Source: Poindextera sp036272595
Lineage (GTDB): Bacteria > Pseudomonadota > Alphaproteobacteria > Caulobacterales > Caulobacteraceae
Assembly: GCA_036272595.1 (NCBI GenBank)
Contig: DATAYM010000010.1
Span: forward strand, 10,284-74,283
Direction of reading: 5' to 3'
Length of the DNA: 64,000 nucleotides
Shown one piece after another: positions 34,900 to 44,034 of the stretch (position 1 is its first letter; the number at the start of each line of letters is the position of its first letter). Position numbers and translations under genes: made by a program. The notes under the pieces are model-generated. The model was not told where the DNA came from and made no database searches. It worked only from the letters and a program-made list of their open reading frames with translations.

Positions 34900-36135
34900 A
34901 TGCCCGCCGTCCTCTTTGAGAACGCCAACCTGTTCGACGGCGTCGGCGATGCGCTGCGCCCGGCCCATGTCCTGGTCGAGGACGCGGTCATCCGTGAAGT
35001 CTCCGAGACGCCGATCCGCGTCACCGAGGCGATCCGCATCGATGTCGCCGGGCGCACGCTCATGCCGGGCCTCATCGACGCCCACGTGCACGCCTACTGC
35101 CCCGACGTCGATCCTGCCCGCGGCGACCGCCTGCCGATCACCATGGTCGCCCATCGCGCCCGGCGGATGCTGGAGGACAGCGCCCAGCGCGGCTTCACCA
35201 GCGTCCGCGACTGCGGCGGCGGCGATCATGGCCTGTTCCAGGCGCTGGAACGCGGCTGGATCAAGGGCCCTCGCCTGTTCTATTGCGGCCGCGCGCTCAG
35301 CCAGACCGGCGGCCATGGCGACGGCCGCGCGCGGTTCGAGGCCTGCGCCTGCGGCCACATGCACGAGAGCGGCTACGAAGGGCACCTTTCCCGCACTGTC
35401 GACGGGCCCGAGAATCTGCGCCTGGCCGTGCGCGAGGAACTCCGCCGCGGCGCCAGCTTCATCAAGATCATGGGCTCGGGCGGCGTCGCCTCGCCCTCCG
35501 ACCCCATTCATCTGGCGCAGTATTCCGCCGACGAGATTCGCGCCGTCGTCGACGAGGCCGAACGCAACGAGGTCTATGTCACCGCCCACGTCCATCCCGA
35601 CGAGGCGCTGCGCCGCTGCATCGACCTGGGCGTCCACTGCATCGAGCACGGCACGCTGATCAGCGCCGCGACCGCCGCCGTGGCCGCAGAGAAGGACGTG
35701 CCGGTGGTGCCGACCCTCGCGGTGATCAAGGCGCTGGCGCGCCACGGCGCGGATCTCGGTTTCCCCGCGGCCTCGCTGGCGAAACTGGCGGAGATCGAGC
35801 CGCTGGCCATCGGCGCGGTGGATCGGCTCAAGCAGGCCGGGGTGCGCATCGGTTTCGGCACCGACCTGATCGGCGTGCTCGACCGCCATCAATGCCTGGA
35901 GTTCGAGCTGCGCCGGGAGGTGTTGTCGCCGGCGGAGATCCTGCGCTCGGCCACCAGCGGCAACGCCGATATCCTGGGCGCCGGCGATCGCATCGGCCGC
36001 ATCGCCGCCGGATGCCTCGCCGACCTGATCGTCATCGATGGCGACCCGCTTTCGGACATCACCCTGTTCAAGGAAGACGGTCGCCACGTGCCCATCGTCA
36101 TGAAGGGCGGCGCGTTCCTGAAGGGCGCGCCCTAG
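34900..36135 (+). CDS. Metal-dependent amidohydrolase family protein (Xaa-Pro dipeptidase/imidazolonepropionase-like)
   Basis: A 411-residue amidohydrolase with no signal peptide. Metal ligands are DAHVH (His62, His64), the probable carboxylated lysine in FIKIMGSGG (about 190), AHVH and EHGT histidines, and the aspartate in FGTDL. This subgroup, in which lysine bridges a binuclear centre and the sequence GGVASPSDP follows, includes prolidases and carboxypeptidases acting on N-acyl or C-terminal Pro/Arg/Lys residues. It is therefore a plausible further peptidase of this region. A GGAG ribosome-binding site precedes the ATG, and it forms a two-gene unit with the TonB receptor. A hairpin follows the stop. 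Confidence 0.87.
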   Translation: MPAVLFENANLFDGVGDALRPAHVLVEDAVIREVSETPIRVTEAIRIDVAGRTLMPGLIDAHVHAYCPDVDPARGDRLPITMVAHRARRMLEDSAQRGFTSVRDCGGGDHGLFQALERGWIKGPRLFYCGRALSQTGGHGDGRARFEACACGHMHESGYEGHLSRTVDGPENLRLAVREELRRGASFIKIMGSGGVASPSDPIHLAQYSADEIRAVVDEAERNEVYVTAHVHPDEALRRCIDLGVHCIEHGTLISAATAAVAAEKDVPVVPTLAVIKALARHGADLGFPAASLAKLAEIEPLAIGAVDRLKQAGVRIGFGTDLIGVLDRHQCLEFELRREVLSPAEILRSATSGNADILGAGDRIGRIAAGCLADLIVIDGDPLSDITLFKEDGRHVPIVMKGGAFLKGAP

Positions 36136-36176
36136 CCGCCATCGGCGTGGCCGCTCCTCGGCGGCCCGATGGCGGC
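36135..36176. terminator. Terminator-like hairpin after the amidohydrolase
   Basis: GCCGCCATCGG (36135-36145) and CCGATGGCGGC (36166-36176) form an 11-bp perfect stem with a 20-base loop, starting at the last base of the amidohydrolase stop codon. No U-run follows, so termination is likely but factor dependence cannot be excluded. The rest of the gap to tRNA-Phe (36177-36338) contains only a second GC-rich inverted repeat near 36300-36323, probably the tRNA terminator. Confidence 0.45.
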
Positions 36177-36338
36177 TGAAACACAGCCCTCGCTCTCGCA
36201 GCCCACGAACGACGGCGAAAGCGACTGGCGCGTGGCCGCGGCCATCGGCGAGGCTTCGAAGCGCATCGGTTGGAAAACGCCCGTTCCGTCATTGGAAACG
36301 GCGCGCCGGATAAAACCGGCGCCCCCTTGTGGGAGTTG

Positions 36339-36414
<76 letters not shown>

Positions 36415-36508
36415 CCTTGGGGGCCGGCGCTCCTGATTGCATCAGGTTCGTCGCGGGACGCCGTCTATAGGGGAGGCTCCGAAGGCTGTCCAGCCAAGCC
36501 GGTCGCGG

Positions 36509-36694
36509 CTAATCCTCCGGCGGCGGCTTTGGCGGCGACGGAACATCCTCCTCCTCGTCCACCGGTGCGCCGGGGATGGCGTAGGCGCCGGTGAACCAGC
36601 GCGCCAGGTCGACGTCGGCGCAGCGCTTCGAGCAGAAGGGCCGGAGCTCCGGCTCCGTCGGGCGGCCGCAGATAGGGCATTTGGCGGTGCTCAT
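36509..36694 (-). CDS. yacG: DNA gyrase inhibitor YacG (zinc-binding)
   Basis: A 61-residue zinc protein. CPICGRP and FCSKRCADVD give the four-cysteine zinc site, followed by the conserved LARWFTGAYAIPG and an acidic, proline-rich tail. YacG binds GyrB and inhibits gyrase in E. coli. The start at 36694 overlaps the maf stop as ATGA, which favours it over the in-frame ATG at 36703. It is the last gene of the infA-maf-yacG unit. Confidence 0.9.
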   Translation of the reverse strand: MSTAKCPICGRPTEPELRPFCSKRCADVDLARWFTGAYAIPGAPVDEEEDVPSPPKPPPED

Positions 36695-37251
36695 CGTCGC
36701 CACCCCAACCCTTCGAGCAGGCAGGCGGTTTCATAGAGCGGCAGGCCGACGACGCCGGTGTAGGAGCCCGACAGGCTGATCGCGAAGGCCCCTGCCCGCC
36801 CCTGGATGGCGTAGGCGCCGGCCTTGCCGCGCCATTCTTCGCTGGCCAGGTAGGCGGCGATCTCGGCCTCGGTGAGCCGCTTGAAGATCAGCCGGCTCTC
36901 GCTCAGGCGCGCGCCGCTACGGCCGTCCGGCGCAATCAGGCAGACGGCGCTCAGCACCCGGTGGGCGCGGCCGGAGATCAGCGACAGGAACCGCCGCGCC
37001 TCCGCCGCGTCCGCGGCCTTGCCGAGCATGCGGCGGCCGACGGCGACGATGGTGTCGGCGGCCAGCACGTAGGCGTCGGGGCGGCGCTCGCGCGCCGCTT
37101 CGGCCTTGGCGCGCGCCAGGCGCACGGCGGCGAGGCGCGGCGTCTCGTCCTTGAGCGGCGTCTCATCGATGTCGGAAGGGTCGATCTGGTCGGGCTCGAC
37201 GCCGATCTGGCGGAGCAGGGCCAGGCGCCTTGGGCTGGCGCTCGCCAGCAC
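36691..37251 (-). CDS. maf: Maf family nucleotide pyrophosphatase
   Basis: A Maf/HAM1-like nucleoside triphosphate pyrophosphatase of about 186 residues, thought to hydrolyse non-canonical nucleotides. Visible motifs: LASASPRRLALL at the N-terminus, DETPLKDETP, VLAADTIVAVGRRMLGK, and KAGAYAIQGRAGAF with the catalytic region. The start is unclear. The GTG at 37251 gives a protein lacking three or four residues that normally precede LASASPRR, whereas the frame extends to a CTG (37272) that immediately follows the infA stop codon. It sits between infA and yacG with overlapping or abutting ends, as expected for one operon. Confidence 0.9.
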   Translation of the reverse strand: MLASASPRRLALLRQIGVEPDQIDPSDIDETPLKDETPRLAAVRLARAKAEAARERRPDAYVLAADTIVAVGRRMLGKAADAAEARRFLSLISGRAHRVLSAVCLIAPDGRSGARLSESRLIFKRLTEAEIAAYLASEEWRGKAGAYAIQGRAGAFAISLSGSYTGVVGLPLYETACLLEGLGWRR

Positions 37252-37272
37252 GAGCGGAGGTGGGCTGGTCAG

Positions 37273-37491
37273 CTATTTGAACCGGTAGGTGATGCGGCCC
37301 TTGGTCAGGTCATAGGGGGTCATTTCGACCAGGACCTTGTCCCCGGCCAGCACCCGGATGCGGTTCTTGCGCATCTTGCCGGCGGTGTGGGCGATGATTT
37401 CATGCTCGTTGTCGAGCTTTACGCGGAAGGTCGCGTTGGGCAGGAGCTCGCTTACCGTGCCCGGAAACTCCAACAGTTCTTCTTTCGCCAT
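37273..37491 (-). CDS. infA: Translation initiation factor IF-1
   Basis: A 72-residue S1/OB-fold protein that binds the ribosomal A site during initiation. The sequence is nearly invariant: MAKEELLEFPGTVSELLPNA at the start, FRVKLDNEHEIIAHTAGKMR in the middle and ITYRFK at the end. Length and start are exact for the family. A terminator hairpin lies just upstream (37525-37559), so infA probably has its own promoter in the 90 bases before the start. Confidence 0.99.
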   Translation of the reverse strand: MAKEELLEFPGTVSELLPNATFRVKLDNEHEIIAHTAGKMRKNRIRVLAGDKVLVEMTPYDLTKGRITYRFK

Positions 37492-37515
37492 ACGGTCTCT
37501 CTAAAAGTGACGGAC

Positions 37516-37559
37516 TAAAACAAGACGGCCCGCGCCGGCCAGTCCGGTGCGCGAGCCGT
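37516..37559 (-). terminator. Rho-independent terminator upstream of infA
   Basis: On the minus strand ACGGCtCGCGCaCCGG pairs with CCGGcGCGgGCCGT (37559 down to 37525) and is followed by CTTGTTTT. It lies 25 bases past the stop of the phosphatase gene and separates the murA-hisD block from infA-maf-yacG. Confidence 0.75.
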
Positions 37560-37583
37560 GCTTCGTTACAAAGTATAACGCAT

Positions 37584-38036
37584 TCAGCCCCCAAAGGTCG
37601 ATGGCTTGCCGAAACGCTCCAGGATGCGCGCCTTCAGGTCGTCGCGGACGCCGCGATAGGCGTCCAGCACCGCCTCGCGCGAGCCGGTCGCCAGGGTCGG
37701 GTCGAAGGTCGGCCAGTAGTCGATCTCGACCGCGGCGCCCCGGGTCATCTCCACCGCCCGGTGCTGCGCCTCCGGCGTCAGCGAGATCACCAGGTCGAAG
37801 GCGCTGGCGGCCAGGTCGTCGAAGCTCTTGGCATGATGGCGGCTGAGGTCCGCGCCGATCTCCTCCATCACCGCCACCGCGAAGGGGTCGAACTCGCCGG
37901 CGGGCGCGAGGCCGCAGCTGTCGACATAGGCCTGGGTGCCGTAGATCAGCTTCATCAGCCCCTCGGCCATGGGCGAGCGGACGCGGTTGAGGTTGCAGGC
38001 GAACAGGACGGCGCCTGGAAGTCTGAGCTCCGCCAC
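37584..38036 (-). CDS. Low-molecular-weight protein-tyrosine-phosphatase-like protein
   Basis: A 150-residue protein of the LMW-PTP/arsenate reductase fold. The P-loop is ACNLNRVRSPMAEG (C-x5-R-S, cysteine at about 14), and the general-acid region DYWPTFDPT is near the expected place. It could dephosphorylate phosphotyrosine or a small molecule; the arsenate-reductase alternative lacks the extra cysteines. It starts with GTG (38036) three bases after the UPF0262 stop and ends before a strong terminator, so it closes the murA-to-phosphatase unit. Confidence 0.82.
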   Translation of the reverse strand: MAELRLPGAVLFACNLNRVRSPMAEGLMKLIYGTQAYVDSCGLAPAGEFDPFAVAVMEEIGADLSRHHAKSFDDLAASAFDLVISLTPEAQHRAVEMTRGAAVEIDYWPTFDPTLATGSREAVLDAYRGVRDDLKARILERFGKPSTFGG

Positions 38037-38039
38037 CGC

Positions 38040-38516
38040 CTAGCCTCGCCAATGCAGGGCGCAGACCAGGGTGAAGAGCCTCCTGGCGGTGTCGATGTCG
38101 GTCTCGACCTTGCCCTCCAGCCGGCTGCGCAACAGGGCCGAGCCCTCGTCGTGCAGGCCGCGGCGGCCCATGTCCAACGCTTCGATCTGGGCCGGCGTGG
38201 CGTTGCGGATGGCGTCGTAATAGCTCTCGCAGACCAGGAAATAGTCCTTGATGATGCTGCGGAACGGCGACAGCGAAAGCAGGTGCCGGTGGGCGTAGTC
38301 CGGCCCGGTGATGTCCAGCGCCAGGCGGTTGTCGATCAGGGCGATGGTCAGGGCGTAGGGCCCGCCCTGGGCGCCCGTCGGCTCGAAATAGTTGGCCTCG
38401 AGAAGGTCGAAGATGGCGACCTGCCGCTCATGCTCCTGGTCGCGCGACACCGAGGCCAGCGACGCCTCGTCGAGGACCACGCTCTGCAGCCGGTGCTTTG
38501 ATCGCTCGTCGGTCAC
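38040..38516 (-). CDS. UPF0262 family protein
   Basis: A 158-residue protein of a family confined largely to alphaproteobacteria: HRLQSVVLDEASL, ERQVAIFDLLEAN, then SPFRSIIKDYFLVCESYYDAI. No function is established. The start is taken as the GTG at 38516, because GGAGG lies seven bases upstream. That Shine-Dalgarno sequence belongs to the end of the intergenic repeat at 38521-38775, an arrangement also seen at 55.08 kb. It is followed at once by the phosphatase gene, within the conserved hisD-UPF0262 neighbourhood. Confidence 0.88.
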   Translation of the reverse strand: MTDERSKHRLQSVVLDEASLASVSRDQEHERQVAIFDLLEANYFEPTGAQGGPYALTIALIDNRLALDITGPDYAHRHLLSLSPFRSIIKDYFLVCESYYDAIRNATPAQIEALDMGRRGLHDEGSALLRSRLEGKVETDIDTARRLFTLVCALHWRG

Positions 38517-38520
38517 TCCC

Positions 38521-38775
38521 GATCCTCCCCCATAGGGGGAGGGGGGTGACGCCCGGCCGCCGCGGAGCGGCGGCATGGAATCGCCAACGACTTGGCGATT
38601 CCCGGAAGGAACGCCCGCGCCCTGGGCGCGGGCTGGGCCGAAGCATGGTGGAGGGGGCTTGCCGCGCCTCTGCGCCGGAAAACCTGTCTTAAGTTTATCC
38701 TGAATCGGCTGCACGCGGCATCAAGCCCCCTCCACCGCACTTCGTGCGGTCCCCCTCCCCCAACGGGGGAGGAAC
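38521..38775. repeat. GC-rich nested inverted repeat, copy 1
   Basis: A long mirrored element fills the 329-base gap between hisD and the UPF0262 gene. The outer hairpins are CCTCCCCC-ATA-GGGGGAGG on the left and CCTCCCCC-AAC-GGGGGAGG on the right. Inside them are GTGGAGGGGGC and, inverted, GCCCCCTCCAC, plus a small hairpin CCGCACTTCGTGCGG. The right half is nearly identical to the right half of the copy at 54927-55087. No coding sequence is seen in it. Confidence 0.8.
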
Positions 38776-38845
38776 TGGGAGCAACCATCGCCACGATCCG
38801 ACTCCTCTCGGCTGCGCCTGCTTTAGTGCAAGACGGGCCGCTTCG

Positions 38846-40132
38846 TCATCCGCGCCGATTGAGGCGGATCGAGGCGGATCGGGCGTGGGCGGGCAGCCCC
38901 TCGGCCTCGGCCAGGGCCACGGTCGCCTCCGCCAGATGCGCGAAGGCCTCGGCGTCGCAGCCGACGATCGAGGTGCGCTTCAGGAAATCAAACACCGAAA
39001 GGCCAGACGAGAACCGCGCCGCACGGCTGGTGGGCAGCACGTGGTTGGAGCCGGCCACATAGTCGCCGATGGCCTCCGGCGCGTAACGGCCGAGGAAGAT
39101 CGCCCCGGCGTGGCGGATGGCGGCCGACAGCGGCTCGGGATCCGCCACCGCCAGCTCGACGTGCTCGGGGGCGATCTGGTTGACTAGGGCGGCGGCGCGA
39201 TCGAGGCCGGCGATCACCACCGCCCCGTGGTCGTTCCACGAGGCGCGCGCGGTCTCCCGCGTCGCCAGCTGGAACAGCTGCAAGGCCATCGCCGCCTCGA
39301 CCCGGCCGGCGAACACCTCGTCGTCGGTGACCAGGATGGACTGGGCGTCCGGGTCGTGCTCGGCCTGCGAGAGCAGGTCGGCGGCGATCCAGTCCGGGTC
39401 GTTCTGGCCATCAGCGACCACGACGATCTCCGACGGCCCGGCCAGGGCGTCGATGCCGACGACGCCGTAGAGCCGGCGCTTGGCGGCGGTGACATAGGCG
39501 TTGCCCGGCCCGACGATCTTGTCGACCGGATTGATCGGTCCCGCGCCATAGGCCAGCGCGGCGCAGGCCTGGGCGCCGCCGACGCGCCAGATCTCGGTGA
39601 CCCCCGCCTCCTTGGCCGCCGCCAGCACCGCCGGCTCCAGCCTTCCTGGGGGGGTGACCATGGCGATGCGCCCGACCCCCGCCACCGCCGCCGGCACGGC
39701 GTTCATCAGCACGGTGGAGGGATAGGCGGCGCGGCCGCCGGGCACATAGACCCCGACCGCGTCCAGCGGCGTCCAGCGCCAGCCGAGCTCGACCCCGGCC
39801 TCGTCGACGAACCGCGCATCGGCCGGCCGCTGGCGTTCGTGATAGGCGCGGATGCGGCGGGCGGCGAAGGCGATCGCCGCGCGCACCTCGGGCGAACATT
39901 CGGCGGCGCCGGCTTCGATCTCGGCGGGGCTGACGTGGATGGTCTCCTCGTCCAGTTCGACGCCGTCGAACCGGTGCGAATAGTCCAGCAGCGCCCGCAG
40001 CCCCTCGGTCTTCACCCGCTCGATGATCTCGGCGACGGCGGCGTCCACCGCGGCGGGCGACCCGCGCGCCTCGTCGAGAAAGGCTATGAAGTCGGCCTCG
40101 AAGGCCGGATCGTTGGCGTTGAAACGGCGCAT
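38846..40132 (-). CDS. hisD: Histidinol dehydrogenase
   Basis: A 428-residue zinc enzyme that oxidises L-histidinol to L-histidine with two NAD+, the last steps of histidine synthesis. Motifs include YVPGGRAAYPSTVLMNAVPA, WRVGGAQACAALAYG, KIVGPGNAYVTAAKR, AGPSEIVVVAD, QAEHDP (zinc and catalytic residues) and ELAVADPEPL. Length and ends match the family. It sits between DUF2948 and UPF0262 genes, a linkage conserved in Caulobacter relatives and away from other his genes. Confidence 0.97.
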   Translation of the reverse strand: MRRFNANDPAFEADFIAFLDEARGSPAAVDAAVAEIIERVKTEGLRALLDYSHRFDGVELDEETIHVSPAEIEAGAAECSPEVRAAIAFAARRIRAYHERQRPADARFVDEAGVELGWRWTPLDAVGVYVPGGRAAYPSTVLMNAVPAAVAGVGRIAMVTPPGRLEPAVLAAAKEAGVTEIWRVGGAQACAALAYGAGPINPVDKIVGPGNAYVTAAKRRLYGVVGIDALAGPSEIVVVADGQNDPDWIAADLLSQAEHDPDAQSILVTDDEVFAGRVEAAMALQLFQLATRETARASWNDHGAVVIAGLDRAAALVNQIAPEHVELAVADPEPLSAAIRHAGAIFLGRYAPEAIGDYVAGSNHVLPTSRAARFSSGLSVFDFLKRTSIVGCDAEAFAHLAEATVALAEAEGLPAHARSASIRLNRRG

Positions 40133-40202
40133 GGGCGTCTAGATGCGGGGTTGGTCCGCAGACTCAAGCATTTTTGTGCGGAACCAGCTTAGTTTGAAGC
40201 CG

Positions 40203-40634
40203 TCACTCCCCATGCGCCGGCGCGCGCTTGCAGGGCCAGGGGTCGGAGAGGTCGGCCATGGCGGCGTCGATGCATTCGACCTCCAGATGCAGGTCGCCGC
40301 CGCCGGCGAAGTGCAGCAGGACGCCGCCGCCTGGCGCGTCGCCCGGTTCGAAGTCCACCGCCAGCAGCTCGACGACGGCCTCCGGCTGCTCGCGCTTCAG
40401 GTTGCGCGCCTTGACCGCCATCACCGAGCCGAACTGCAGCGCCGCCCGCACCCGCTCGGCGCCCGGCGCCTCGGCCTCCCAGCGGAAGCGGTTCAGCACC
40501 AGGGTGATGCGCCGCTCGTCCGGCTCATAGGAGATGTCGCCGATCTGGCCGACGGCGTCCTGCAGCGCCGCCGAGATCACGCCCAGATCGTCGGCGTCTT
40601 CGGCGAGCAGTCTGAGCGCTGGCGTTTCGGGCAT
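40203..40634 (-). CDS. DUF2948 family protein
   Basis: A 143-residue protein of unknown function conserved in alphaproteobacteria between murA and hisD. Recognisable segments are RLLAEDADDLGVISAALQDA, RRITLVLNRFRWE and LLHFAGGGDLHLEVECIDA. No catalytic motif or membrane segment is visible; the pattern of short beta strands suggests a small barrel. The start at 40634 places the family N-terminus correctly. It begins ten bases after murA and is probably co-transcribed with it. Confidence 0.9.
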   Translation of the reverse strand: MPETPALRLLAEDADDLGVISAALQDAVGQIGDISYEPDERRITLVLNRFRWEAEAPGAERVRAALQFGSVMAVKARNLKREQPEAVVELLAVDFEPGDAPGGGVLLHFAGGGDLHLEVECIDAAMADLSDPWPCKRAPAHGE

Positions 40635-40644
40635 TGTCGTTCGT

Positions 40645-41925
<1,281 letters not shown>

Positions 41926-42019
41926 GACGCCCCTTTGCGGGCTCGCGGGTTGCGTTCGCGAGCGGCCTGTCCAAGCCCGCTTCTATACCACGTCCATCGC
42001 CTTGCAAGCGGCGCCCTAT

Positions 42020-42157
42020 CTAGTTGGATTCAGGCGCAGTCTTGGCGGGCTTCGACGCCTTGCGGCGCTTGAGGTTCGCCCGCAGCGCCGCCGCCAGCTT
42101 CGCCTCGCGGGCCGGCGGCGGTTTGGGTGTCTTCGGAGGATCGGCGGCGTCGTCCAT
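42020..42157 (-). CDS. Small basic hypothetical protein upstream of murA
   Basis: A 45-residue frame with Pro/Lys-rich N-terminus and a basic helix (AREAKLAAALRANLKRRKAS). The helical part AKLAAALRANLKRRK resembles short proteins annotated next to murA in other Caulobacterales. That recollection, the same-strand position 94 bases upstream of murA, and the codon pattern are the only support. It may bind nucleic acid by its charge. The longer open frame to 42886 is antisense to the TetR gene and is not believed. Confidence 0.6.
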   Translation of the reverse strand: MDDAADPPKTPKPPPAREAKLAAALRANLKRRKASKPAKTAPESN

Positions 42158-42253
42158 GCCGCCAGGGCTAACCAAGCCGGCGCCGCCGTCAAGCCGCTTG
42201 ACGCAGGCGTACCGGACAGCGCGACTAGGCTGGCATGAACGACGCCGCAGATC

Positions 42254-42913
42254 ATGACCGGTAAGCCGCCTCCCACGGGGCCGGTCGCGCGCGGGCCGAA
42301 CGCGACCCGGCGGCTGGCGACGCGGGAGAAGATCCTGGCCGCGGCGGTCAACTCGCTGAACGAAGCCGGCTACGCCCAGACTAGCACGGTGCGGGTCGCG
42401 GCCGTCGCCCGCGTGGCGCGGGGCTCGCTGCTGCACCAGTTCCCCGCCCGGATCGACCTGATCCTGGCCGTCGCCGACTATACCGCCAAGGCGCAGGGCG
42501 AGTTCATCCGCGAGGGCCTGGCCCGGATTCCGGCCGGCCGCGAACGCTATCTCGCCTCCATCGACGTGACCTGGGCGGCGTTTCAGCGGCCGGAATCGCG
42601 CGCGCTGCTCGAGATCATCGTCGCCACCCGCTACGATCCGGAGCTGGCCGCCCGCATCCCCGACTTCGCCCAGCGCTTCGACGCCGGGGTGGCCAGGGGC
42701 GCGCACCGCTTCGCCGAGGCCAGCGGTCTGCGCGACGACCTCGGCGAGGCGGCGGCCGAGCGGCGGCTGATCCTGGTGGCGCTGCGCGGTCTGGCGGTGG
42801 AGATGACCCTCAGCGGCGGCGCGGCGGACCCGGAACCGGTGCTGGCCCTGCTCCGGCGGGTGCGGGCGGAGTTCTTCGACAGCCATCTGGCCGCCGGAAA
42901 CGGACAGGCCTGA
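42254..42913 (+). CDS. TetR/AcrR family transcriptional regulator
   Basis: A 219-residue TetR protein with helix-turn-helix at about 25-70 (LNEAGYAQTSTVRVAAVARVARGSLLHQF) and a helical ligand-binding domain. It is divergent from the small basic ORF and murA, and followed by tRNA-Thr on the opposite strand. None of its neighbours is an obvious target, so it may act at a distance. No operator is evident in the short upstream region. Confidence 0.87.
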   Translation: MTGKPPPTGPVARGPNATRRLATREKILAAAVNSLNEAGYAQTSTVRVAAVARVARGSLLHQFPARIDLILAVADYTAKAQGEFIREGLARIPAGRERYLASIDVTWAAFQRPESRALLEIIVATRYDPELAARIPDFAQRFDAGVARGAHRFAEASGLRDDLGEAAAERRLILVALRGLAVEMTLSGGAADPEPVLALLRRVRAEFFDSHLAAGNGQA

Positions 42914-42976
42914 ACCCGGGGCTTCTCACCGCATGCCGGCGTCCTCCTGGCGAGAGCGCCTATGCAAGGACTTCCG

Positions 42977-43051
<75 letters not shown>

Positions 43052-43188
43052 GTTCCACGAGGAGGTGGGAGCGCGGGGTGTTAGCCGAATGACGCCTCTG
43101 TGTGAAGCGTAAACCCGCCCACCCCCGTCTTTCCCCTGACCGGACCCTGGCCTAGTCTCCCGCGCGCTGGGCGATGGGAGCTGAAGCC

Positions 43189-43983
43189 ATGACGATCGGG
43201 ACGGACCGGCTGGTCGGGCGCAAGGACGGCGCGATCGGCTGGATGACCTTCAACAACCCGCTGCGGCGCAACGCCGTCTCGGTGGACATGTGGCAGGCCA
43301 TTCCCGAGGTGCTGGCCGAGTTCGAAGCCGATCCGGCGATCCGGGTGATCGTCTTCACCGGCGCGGGCGACAAAGCCTTCGCCTCCGGCGCCGACATCTC
43401 GCAGTTCGCCGAGCATCGCGCCGACCGCGAGGCCAACGAGATCTACAGCGCCCACAGCGCCGAGGCGAACCGGGCGATGGTGCGCTTGAGCAAACCGTCC
43501 ATCGCCATGATCCGCGGCTATTGCATCGGCGGCGGCATGGCGGTGGCGCTGACCTGCGACATGCGCATCTGTTCGGAGGACGCCCGTTTCGCGATTCCGG
43601 CGGCGCGGCTGGGCCTGGGCTACGGCTTCGACGGGCTCAAGGCCCTGGCCGACCTGGTCGGGCCGTCCTTCGCCAAGGAGATCATGTTCACCGCCCGCCA
43701 GTTCGACGCCGCCGAGGCGCTGCGCATCGGACTGGTCAACAGGGTGGCCTCGTCGGGCGAGCTGGAAGCCGCCGTGCGCGACACCGCCGCCATGATCGCC
43801 CGCAACGCGCCGCTGACGGTCAAGGCGGCCAAGATGGCGGTGCGCGAGGCGATGAAGGACCCGGACCGGCGCCAGCTCGACGAGGTGTCGAAAGCCATCG
43901 ACGCCTGCTTCCAGAGCCAGGACTACGCCGAAGGCCGCACCGCCTTCATGGAAAAGCGCGATCCGGTTTTCCAGGGCAGGTAA
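43189..43983 (+). CDS. Enoyl-CoA hydratase/isomerase family protein
   Basis: A 264-residue crotonase-fold protein. The oxyanion-hole residues lie in FASGADISQF and GYCIGGGMAVALTCDMRI. Glu of the hydratase pair is not clear: the usual second glutamate position reads ARLGLGYGFDGL, so isomerase, hydratase or lyase activity cannot be distinguished. GGGAGCTGAAGCC precedes the ATG at 43189, which is preferred to the ATG at 43174. It is convergent with the CoA-transferase gene, another acyl-CoA enzyme. Confidence 0.88.
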   Translation: MTIGTDRLVGRKDGAIGWMTFNNPLRRNAVSVDMWQAIPEVLAEFEADPAIRVIVFTGAGDKAFASGADISQFAEHRADREANEIYSAHSAEANRAMVRLSKPSIAMIRGYCIGGGMAVALTCDMRICSEDARFAIPAARLGLGYGFDGLKALADLVGPSFAKEIMFTARQFDAAEALRIGLVNRVASSGELEAAVRDTAAMIARNAPLTVKAAKMAVREAMKDPDRRQLDEVSKAIDACFQSQDYAEGRTAFMEKRDPVFQGR

Positions 43984-44034
43984 TCTCCGCGAGGGTAGAA
44001 GGAGTCGCGCGATCGGCCTGCTCGCGCCTTTATG

